Of a DNA stretch of 5,088 nt, positions 1-3,760 are shown piece by piece. The first letter of the stretch is position 1, and each line of letters begins with the position of its first letter. The notes under the pieces are model-generated. The model was not told the origin of the DNA and did no database searches. It was given only the letters and a program-made list of their open reading frames with translations. A program made the position numbers and the translations under genes. Source of the DNA: Candidatus Coatesbacteria bacterium RBG_13_66_14 (GTDB lineage: Bacteria > RBG-13-66-14); the NCBI GenBank assembly GCA_001774505.1, contig MFAF01000095.1:1926-7013 (forward strand), read 5' to 3'.

Positions 1-660
1 GTTGAGCCTTTGCAGGGACCGGCGCTTGGCGTTGTGAAGCCTGACGTTCTCTTTCAGCTTTTCATAGGTGAGCCGGTTGCCGGTGAGCTTCTGAGCCTCG
101 ATGATGAACTTGTCCAGCTCGGCCCGCCAGAGCTTCCGCGTGTCGTCGTTCTTGCGGTGGGGGACCTCCATGACGTACACGGGGTGCATCGCGCCTAGGT
201 ACTCGTAGGCCTTGGTCTTGCCGTCGCAGGTGGTCTCGCCGACGACGAGGTCGGTGGCCTCGAAGTAGGGACAGATGCGTCCCCGCTTGAACCCGTAGAA
301 GGACTTGATGAGGGGGCAGAGGTTCCTGGGCAGGTCCACCTCGGCGTCGGCCTCGGAGAAATCGGTCCCGGCGCAGAGGCCCACCGAGATGCCGCCCAGG
401 GCGGTGATGATCTCGTCGGGCACGTAGAGGCAGAAGGTGCCGAAGACCTTGCCGCCCTTCGCCTTGTGGTCCAGGAGCTCCTTGACACGCAGGCCGTGGA
501 TTTCGCTTATCACGAAATCAAAATACCCCATCGCCTCGGGCCGGTTCGGATGCTCGAGGTAGATGGGGGGGTAGACTTCGTTCAACAGGGCCAGGAGCCG
601 GTCGTGCTTCTCCAGGTCGAGACCCAGACCGGCCCACATCGGGCGGTAATCGTCGGACAT
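1..660 (-). CDS. 2-hydroxyacyl-CoA dehydratase D-component / double-cubane cluster protein (DCCP, YjiM-like) family, C-terminus beyond left edge
   Basis: The frame is open from ATG at 658-660 to the window edge, giving 220 residues, about half of the usual 380-420, so the C-terminal half is missing. AAAAGGAG (667-674) sits 6 bases before the ATG. Visible family signatures are GTFCLYVPDE (C77), GLCAGTD (C96), DLPRNLCPLIKS (C115), CPYFEATDLVVGETTCDGK (C130, C145) and VMEVPHRK (164-170). From memory these match E. coli YjiM-type proteins closely, in particular the LPRNLCPLIKS and GETTCDGK blocks. Family members carry Fe-S clusters in the cytoplasm and receive electrons from an ATP-hydrolysing activator (HgdC/YjiL type). 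Characterised members dehydrate 2-hydroxyacyl-CoAs, or, for DCCPs, reduce small molecules such as acetylene. No activator or CoA-transferase gene is visible here; it could lie beyond position 1. Membership of the superfamily is near certain; the DCCP subtype is an inference and the substrate is unknown. The gene is divergent from the glutamate dehydrogenase gene. Confidence 0.9.
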   Translation of the reverse strand, partial: MSDDYRPMWAGLGLDLEKHDRLLALLNEVYPPIYLEHPNRPEAMGYFDFVISEIHGLRVKELLDHKAKGGKVFGTFCLYVPDEIITALGGISVGLCAGTDFSEADAEVDLPRNLCPLIKSFYGFKRGRICPYFEATDLVVGETTCDGKTKAYEYLGAMHPVYVMEVPHRKNDDTRKLWRAELDKFIIEAQKLTGNRLTYEKLKENVRLHNAKRRSLQRLN

Positions 661-751
661 CGTCCTCTCCTTTTCGGTGGATTGGTCGAAAGGATTTACC
701 GAGGGCGTACCTCTTCTCGACGCCCCGGGACCGGAGAGGACGTTGCAATCA

Positions 752-779
752 CAGGGACCCACCTAGGTCGGTGGTCCTG
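752..779 (-). other. Imperfect inverted repeat in the dehydratase leader
   Basis: Ten base pairs (CAGG, ACC, ACC against GGT, GGT, CCTG, with two single-base bulges) surround an ACCTAGGT palindrome (761-768). It lies about 90 bases before the start codon of the minus-strand dehydratase-like gene. No T-run follows it in either direction, so it is not a rho-independent terminator. It could be an operator or an mRNA leader structure, or chance. Confidence 0.3.
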
Positions 780-897
780 AAACCGCCCCATCTCCGGCGT
801 TCAACTGTGCTTTTTCGCGGACCCTGACCGAGCCGCGGGGTGCGCCAAAACTGCGCCCAAAGGGAAATCAGGTTCTGGCGTAGGAGTAATCGCGGCC

Positions 898-930
898 TCA
901 GGTATGGGTGAATTGCCGGAGACGAAGCAT
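898..930 (-). CDS. Possible 10-codon leader peptide (MLRLRQFTHT)
   Basis: ATG at 928-930 reads MLRLRQFTHT and stops with TGA at 898-900. The evidence for translation is the ribosome binding site, not the peptide: GAAAGGAGGTGATC directly abuts the ATG. The frame starts about 30 bases after the predicted transcription start of the minus-strand promoter and ends 237 bases before the dehydratase-like start codon. The peptide has no run of a single amino acid that would mark a classical amino-acid attenuator, although 2 of 10 residues are Arg and 2 are Thr. It could be a regulatory uORF, a decayed gene start, or chance. No homologue is recognised. Confidence 0.4.
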   Translation of the reverse strand: MLRLRQFTHT

Positions 931-944
931 GATCACCTCCTTTC
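931..944 (-). promoter_or_regulatory. Extended Shine-Dalgarno, 14-base match to the 16S rRNA 3' tail
   Basis: On the minus strand GAAAGGAGGTGATC is followed at once by ATG. Its plus-strand complement GATCACCTCCTTTC is the same string as the conserved 3' end of bacterial 16S rRNA, so pairing would extend over 14 bases. Most genes pair over 4-7. It sets the start of the 10-codon frame at 930. Confidence 0.6.
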
Positions 945-967
945 CTTCGACGAACGGTGACCGGAAA

Positions 968-997
968 ATTAACGCACGTCCGGGCGGGGGATGTCAA
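968..997 (-). promoter_or_regulatory. Sigma-70-type promoter for the dehydratase-like gene
   Basis: On the minus strand there is a consensus -35 TTGACA (992-997), an 18-base spacer and a -10-like GTTAAT (968-973, 4 of 6 matches). Transcription would start near 960, 300 bases before the dehydratase-like start codon and 30 before the leader frame. It was called from sequence only. Confidence 0.5.
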
Positions 998-1067
998 CCG
1001 ACCTTCGAAGTCAACGCGTCGCAACCATTACGTCTGTGCGCGGTTCGCCCCGAAGGCGAGATTGCAT

Positions 1068-1096
1068 TTGACAAGCCGTCGGAGAGGTCGTAGCAT
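1068..1096 (+). promoter_or_regulatory. Sigma-70-type promoter for glutamate dehydrogenase
   Basis: A consensus -35 TTGACA (1068-1073) is separated by 17 bases from TAGCAT (1091-1096, 4 of 6 matches to TATAAT). Transcription would begin near 1103, leaving a leader of about 180 bases before the ATG at 1284. A short hairpin TCGCC/GGCGA (1045-1059) lies just upstream of the -35 and could be an operator. Confidence 0.5.
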
Positions 1097-1122
1097 ACGC
1101 CGCCGGTTCCTCCCGTGCTCGA

Positions 1123-1143
1123 CCATTCCGCAGAGGCGGATGG
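1123..1143 (+). other. Stem-loop in the glutamate dehydrogenase leader
   Basis: CCAT-CCGC pairs with GCGG-ATGG around an AGAG loop with one bulged T at 1127, giving 8 base pairs. It lies about 20 bases into the predicted transcript and is the first of two structures in this leader. Confidence 0.35.
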
Positions 1144-1170
1144 TATGGTTATTGCTCATGTACTAATATG

Positions 1171-1214
1171 ACGGGCGCTTTGGAAAGCGTCTGCTGCGTG
1201 TCGTCCGTTTTTTT
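1171..1214 (+). terminator. Attenuator-like hairpin with T7 run before glutamate dehydrogenase
   Basis: ACGGGCG (1171-1177) pairs with CGTCCGT (1202-1208, one G-U pair), and the T-run 1208-1214 follows directly. The 24-base loop is long for a terminator. A competing hairpin (1173-1192, core CGCTT/AAGCG, about 8 pairs including two G-U) uses the same left arm, so the two folds exclude each other, as in terminator/antiterminator pairs. It sits between the promoter and the start codon, so it would act in cis on the dehydrogenase gene. It is suggestive only. Confidence 0.35.
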
Positions 1215-1270
1215 CCGAAACCCCCGGCAGGGATGTCAACCCGCAAACCGGACGTGTATTTTCACGGTCC

Positions 1271-1279
1271 GGGAGGAGG
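1271..1279 (+). promoter_or_regulatory. Ribosome binding site deciding the glutamate dehydrogenase start
   Basis: GGGAGGAGG ends 4 bases before ATG 1284; the GGAGG at 1272-1276 is 7 bases away. The in-frame ATG at 1233 has only AGGG directly abutting it, which is too close. The binding site therefore favours 1284. Confidence 0.7.
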
Positions 1280-1283
1280 CTCG

Positions 1284-2537
1284 ATGGAAGAGACCTACAG
1301 CGCGTTCAACCAAGCACAGCGCGAGTTCGACAAGGTCGCGGAGATGATGAAGCTGGACCCGAGCTACCGTGAAGTGCTCCGGGAGCCGGTCCGCTCGCTC
1401 CTGGTCAACGTCCCCGTCCGCATGGATTCGGGCACGATAAAAACATTCCCCGGTTACCGGGTGCAGCACAACACCGCCTGCGGCCCGGCCAAGGGTGGAG
1501 TGCGCTTCTCGACCGACGTCACCCTGGACGAGGTCCAGGCCCTGGCCATGTGGATGACATGGAAGTGCTCCCTGGCCGGCATCCCCTTCGGGGGCGGCAA
1601 GGGCGGCATCAACGTGGACGTGCACGACCTCTCCGAGGGGGAGCTGGAGCGACTGTCCCGCCGGTATTTTTCCGAAATCCAGTCCATCGTGGGGCCGGAG
1701 AAGGACATCCCGGCGCCGGACATGAACACCGACGCCCGCATCATGGCCTGGTTCATGGACACCTACTCCATGAACACCGGCAACACCACCCTGGGCGTGG
1801 TCACCGGCAAGCCGTTGGAGCTGGGCGGCTCCCTGGGGCGCGACGCCGCCACCGGGCGGGGCGTGGAAATCAGCGCCCTAAACATCCTCGGGAAAAAGGG
1901 AGTTGACCCCAAAAAGGCCAGGGTGGTCATCCAGGGCTTCGGCAACGTGGGCGCCTGGGCCGCCAAGCTGCTCCACGACGACGGGTGCAAGATCATCGGC
2001 CTCTCCGATGTCTACGGGGCGGTCTACAACCCCAAGGGGCTCAACCCCTACGACGCCGTCGAGCGCGCCATGAAGCCCGAGGACAGCGTGAGCAAGCTGC
2101 TCCCCGGCGACAAGATCACCAACGACGAGCTCCTCGCGCTGGAGTGTGAAGTGCTGGCCCCCTGCGCCCTGCAGAACCAGCTCACCGGGAAAAACGCCGC
2201 CAAGGTCCGGGCGAAGATCATCGTCGAGGGCGCCAACGGCCCCACCACCCCGGAGGCGGATCAGGACTTCTTCGAGCGGAGAATCACGGTGGCGCCCGAT
2301 TTCCTGGCCAACGCAGGCGGCGTCATCGTCAGCTACTTCGAGTGGGTCCAGGGGCTGGCCTTCTTCTTCTGGACCGAGAGGGAGGTCAACAACAAGCTGG
2401 CCACCCTGATGAACCAGAACATAGACAAGGTTTACGCCCTGGCCGAGGAGAAGAACATCTCGATGCGCGACGCGGCGTATGTCTTCGCCATCAAGCGCGT
2501 GGCCGACGCCGTCCGCCTGCGCGGCATCTACCCGTAA
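1284..2537 (+). CDS. gdhA: Glutamate dehydrogenase (NAD(P)-dependent, hexameric type)
   Basis: The enzyme interconverts glutamate and 2-oxoglutarate plus ammonia in the cytoplasm, linking nitrogen assimilation or amino-acid catabolism to carbon metabolism. The 417-residue product has the usual length for the family. Residues 30-160 form the ELFV dimerisation/catalytic domain, with GPAKGGVRF (K70) and MTWK (K94) for substrate binding, PFGGGKGG (catalytic K106) and PAPDMNT (catalytic D146). The Rossmann domain follows with GFGNVG (218-223), EGANGPTT (315-322) and VSYFEWVQ (S350), and the protein ends in RGIYP. It aligns by eye along its whole length with the Thermotoga enzyme as I remember it. 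Start 1284 was chosen for its strong ribosome binding site and because it gives the family's N-terminus; an in-frame ATG at 1233 would add 17 residues encoded by leader DNA. Cofactor preference is not clear from the SDVYG motif (241-245). The gene appears monocistronic, with a terminator about 30 bases downstream. Confidence 0.96.
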   Translation: MEETYSAFNQAQREFDKVAEMMKLDPSYREVLREPVRSLLVNVPVRMDSGTIKTFPGYRVQHNTACGPAKGGVRFSTDVTLDEVQALAMWMTWKCSLAGIPFGGGKGGINVDVHDLSEGELERLSRRYFSEIQSIVGPEKDIPAPDMNTDARIMAWFMDTYSMNTGNTTLGVVTGKPLELGGSLGRDAATGRGVEISALNILGKKGVDPKKARVVIQGFGNVGAWAAKLLHDDGCKIIGLSDVYGAVYNPKGLNPYDAVERAMKPEDSVSKLLPGDKITNDELLALECEVLAPCALQNQLTGKNAAKVRAKIIVEGANGPTTPEADQDFFERRITVAPDFLANAGGVIVSYFEWVQGLAFFFWTEREVNNKLATLMNQNIDKVYALAEEKNISMRDAAYVFAIKRVADAVRLRGIYP

Positions 2538-2551
2538 ACGAGGTTACGCTT

Positions 2552-2633
2552 CCGTAGAAACGTTGTATGGCGGCCCTATGGGATGAATCCCCTGCGGGCC
2601 GCCGCTTTTACGTTCCCAGTCCCGCCCCTACGG
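2552..2633. repeat. Nested palindromic intergenic element (REP/MITE-like)
   Basis: Three concentric pairs of arms are visible: CCGTAG (2552-2557) with CTACGG (2628-2633), AACGT (2559-2563) with ACGTT (2610-2614), and a perfect GGCGGCCC (2569-2576) with GGGCCGCC (2596-2603). A further GGGAT/ATCCC pair (2580-2591) lies inside the loop. The 82-base unit lies entirely between convergent genes. Only one copy is present in the window, so repeat status elsewhere in the genome is inferred from its form. It encodes nothing. Confidence 0.45.
2569..2609 (+). terminator. gdhA: Likely rho-independent terminator of glutamate dehydrogenase
   Basis: A perfect 8-pair GC stem (2569-2576 with 2596-2603), with a small inner stem in its loop, is followed by GCTTTT. 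The T-run is only four long, so termination may be partial. The stem starts 31 bases after the stop codon. It is the core of the larger palindrome 2552-2633. Confidence 0.5.
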
Positions 2634-2760
2634 TTTGCGAACCAAGCTATGCCTCTGGCACAACCCCTTGTTCCGCCCCTTGTGAAGGTGAACCGGGTAC
2701 CGAAACCCCCGCCAGACGCGGCCACGGACGCAACCATCCCTCGTCGGTGGATATGAAGAG

Positions 2761-2779
2761 GGGGCGGTCGTACCGCCCC
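2761..2779 (-). terminator. GC hairpin 3' of the Cys4-repeat gene, possible terminator
   Basis: A perfect 8-pair stem GGGGCGGT/ACCGCCCC around a 3-base loop lies about 48 bases after the stop codon of the minus-strand Cys4 gene. On that strand it is followed by CTCTTCAT rather than a clean T-run, so it is a weak or rho-assisted terminator at best. A second 9-pair stem (2783-2791 with 2812-2820) lies between it and the gene. The remaining DNA back to 2634 shows no gene. Confidence 0.35.
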
Positions 2780-2826
2780 AGTTTGGCCGCGCTCAATCCC
2801 TTCAAGAAAAACGCAGCCAAGCCTCG

Positions 2827-3513
2827 CTACTCGTACTCCTCGCAGTGCCAGACGCCGCTCTCGGCCTTGGGGAATGTGCAGGTGGCGGCCTTGTCGCACA
2901 GCCGGCAGAGCCCCTTCAGATTGTTCACGGTGACCTTCTTGGCGGAGACCTTCGGCTTCACCGTCTCGACCTTCTGCTCGCCGTCGAACTCGTCGCAGAA
3001 GCGGATCGGATGACCGGGCTTGCGCGGGAAGGTGCAGGTGGCGGCCAGCCTGCAGGTCGAGCACAATCCGAGCGGCGTGTGGACTTTCTTTTTTTCCACC
3101 GGAACCGTGGTCTTCTTCTTTTCCTCTGTGAGGACTGCGGCCGTGGCCATGGTATCTCCCTGTCGGTTGTCGGACGCCCCGGACCGATCCGCCGCGGCGG
3201 CGTCCGGGGTTTCCATTTCTTCCTCCTCACCGTCGTACAGACGGGCGAGGACGTCTGTGTTGCCTAAAAGAACCTTCGTGAGCCTTTCCGCGATGACGTC
3301 CCGGCGCTCGAACCCCTCGAACTCGTCGCACTCCAGGAGCGGCCGGCCGGACCGGCGCGGGAAGGTGCAGGTCGGTTCGCGCTTGCAGGTCCCGCAGAGC
3401 CCGGGGATTCTTTTCCTCTTCGCCGGCGCCTTCAGGGCCGGCTGCGCGGGGGCCTTCGTTTCCTTCGGGGATCCCGTCTTCACTCTCCCCGGTGTGCTCG
3501 TCTTGCCGGCCAT
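2827..3513 (-). CDS. Triple Cys4-module protein of unknown function (putative metal- or Fe-S-binding)
   Basis: The 228-residue product has no signal peptide or membrane segment and should be cytoplasmic. It carries three copies of one module. Copy 1 has C40, C43, C49, C62; copy 2 has C151, C154, C160, C173; copy 3 has C203, C206, C212, C224. The pattern is GLC-x2-C-x5-CTFP, then 9-10 residues to the fourth Cys, then an acidic-acidic-aromatic-acidic tail (DEFE, DEFD, EEYE). Copy 3 forms the exact C-terminus. A Lys/Pro/Ala-rich 36-residue N-terminus and charged linkers (67-147, 178-198) look disordered, except for a probable amphipathic helix around 70-95. Four cysteines per module suggest one zinc or Fe-S site each, but this is inference; I know no function for the module. 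AAGGAGG (3518-3524) lies 4 bases before the ATG. A near-consensus sigma-54 promoter lies upstream, behind an NtrC-type regulator gene on the same strand. DNA stretches of 14-18 bases are identical between copies, pointing to internal duplication. An alternative start lies at M122. Confidence 0.85.
   Translation of the reverse strand: MAGKTSTPGRVKTGSPKETKAPAQPALKAPAKRKRIPGLCGTCKREPTCTFPRRSGRPLLECDEFEGFERRDVIAERLTKVLLGNTDVLARLYDGEEEEMETPDAAAADRSGASDNRQGDTMATAAVLTEEKKKTTVPVEKKKVHTPLGLCSTCRLAATCTFPRKPGHPIRFCDEFDGEQKVETVKPKVSAKKVTVNNLKGLCRLCDKAATCTFPKAESGVWHCEEYE
3148..3161 (-). promoter_or_regulatory. Internal ribosome binding site and in-frame ATG within the Cys4-repeat gene
   Basis: AGGGAG (3156-3161) lies 5 bases before an in-frame ATG (3148-3150, codon 122). 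Starting here would give a 107-residue protein with only modules 2 and 3. This could be a dual start, or the trace of an older gene boundary between a one-module gene and a two-module gene. Confidence 0.4.
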
Positions 3514-3567
3514 GACGCCTCCTTACTTTTCAGAACCTCTTACGCATCCCTTCGATGGGATTGGTAA

Positions 3568-3584
3568 GGCAAGAGGTGTGCCAG
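3568..3584 (-). promoter_or_regulatory. Sigma-54 (-24/-12) promoter of the Cys4-repeat gene
   Basis: The minus strand reads CTGGCACACCTCTTGCC. This is TGGCAC, five bases, then TTGC, matching the TGGCAC-N5-TTGC consensus at every position, with the required 10 bases between the -24 GG (3581-3582) and the -12 GC (3569-3570). Transcription would start near 3557, giving a 44-base leader that contains the AAGGAGG site of the gene at 3513. An NtrC-family activator gene ends about 180 bases upstream on the same strand. Confidence 0.8.
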
Positions 3585-3628
3585 ATGGAGGGTTCAGCCC
3601 GGACAATATTTTTCATCAGTTTATGTCT

Positions 3629-3657
3629 TTTCATATCAACGAAATACTCTTGCACAA
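3629..3657 (-). promoter_or_regulatory. Candidate enhancer (activator-binding) region
   Basis: Two small dyads lie about 72-100 bases upstream of the predicted sigma-54 start, where NtrC-type activators usually bind: TTTC-N8-GAAA (3629-3644, with one further matching pair inside) and TTGCACAA (3650-3657). The stretch is AT-rich against a GC-rich background. Neither dyad matches a binding site I recognise. Confidence 0.3.
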
Positions 3658-3674
3658 CCGGAGGGGGAGCATTT

Positions 3675-3698
3675 AAAAAACGCCGCGCGGGCGGCGTT
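3675..3698 (-). terminator. Rho-independent terminator of the response regulator gene
   Basis: On the minus strand AACGCCGC, a CCGC loop and GCGGCGTT form a perfect 8-pair stem, followed by four more T's (six in a row, two of them within the stem). It lies 63 bases after the regulator's stop codon and separates its transcript from the Cys4 gene, which must therefore have its own promoter. Confidence 0.85.
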
Positions 3699-3710
3699 CG
3701 CTTCTCGTTC

Positions 3711-3760
3711 CTCCCCGAACGGACCGGGGAGCCTCGCACCACCGGGGAGAAATTCCCCGG
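3711..3760 (-). other. Two tandem stem-loops in the regulator's 3' untranslated region
   Basis: CCGGGGA (3742-3748) pairs perfectly with TCCCCGG (3754-3760), beginning at the base after the stop codon. CTCCCCG (3711-3717) pairs perfectly with CGGGGAG (3725-3731). Both contain the same CCGGGGAG string, so cross-pairing is possible. No T-run follows either. They may stabilise the mRNA or assist the terminator at 3675-3698. Confidence 0.5.

Larger units (their letters stand above)
661..1283. other. Divergent intergenic region with two long 5' leaders
   Basis: This 623-base stretch separates the divergently read dehydratase-like gene and the glutamate dehydrogenase gene. It holds a minus-strand promoter (968-997) with a short leader frame (898-930), and a plus-strand promoter (1068-1096) with two leader stem-loops (1123-1143 and 1171-1214). 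I see no tRNA, no rRNA gene and no convincing protein gene beyond the 10-codon frame. The stretch 661-897 is the untranslated leader of the dehydratase-like gene. Apart from a weak dyad at 752-779, I recognise nothing in it. Confidence 0.7.

Noticed and set aside
661..800. T-box riboswitch in the dehydratase leader, prompted by GCAACGTCC after a GGTGG string on the minus strand.
   Set aside because: The required TGGNACCGCG core is absent, there is no terminator with a T-run, and the downstream gene is not a typical T-box target.
844..858. Sigma-54 promoter for the dehydratase-like gene (GGGCGC-N5-TGGC on the minus strand).
   Set aside because: The GG and GC spacing fits, but three of ten consensus positions fail; a chance match is likely and a better sigma-70-type promoter lies upstream.
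931..944. GATCACCTCCTTTC on the plus strand as the 3' end of a 16S rRNA gene fragment.
   Set aside because: The preceding bases do not match the conserved last helix of 16S rRNA; the string is better explained as a ribosome binding site read on the minus strand.
957..1166. Plus-strand 69-codon open frame in the divergent intergenic region.
   Set aside because: It is Arg-rich out-of-frame composition, has no ribosome binding site, and spans both predicted promoters.
1233..1283. Longer glutamate dehydrogenase starting at ATG 1233 (17 extra residues).
   Set aside because: It has no properly spaced ribosome binding site; the extra codons overlap the GGGAGGAGG site of the 1284 start, and the family's N-terminus matches 1284.
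2655..2671. Plus-strand CTGGCACAACCCCTTGT as a second sigma-54 promoter.
   Set aside because: The spacing is one base too long and the essential -12 GC is GT; no plus-strand gene follows.
2567..3013. 148-codon plus-strand open frame starting inside the palindrome.
   Set aside because: It is low-complexity, overlaps the well-supported Cys4 gene antisense, and begins in repeat DNA without a ribosome binding site.
3530..3742. 70-codon minus-strand open frame between the regulator and the Cys4 gene.
   Set aside because: It crosses the strong terminator and the sigma-54 promoter, and neither its first ATG nor the internal ones near 3632 have a ribosome binding site.
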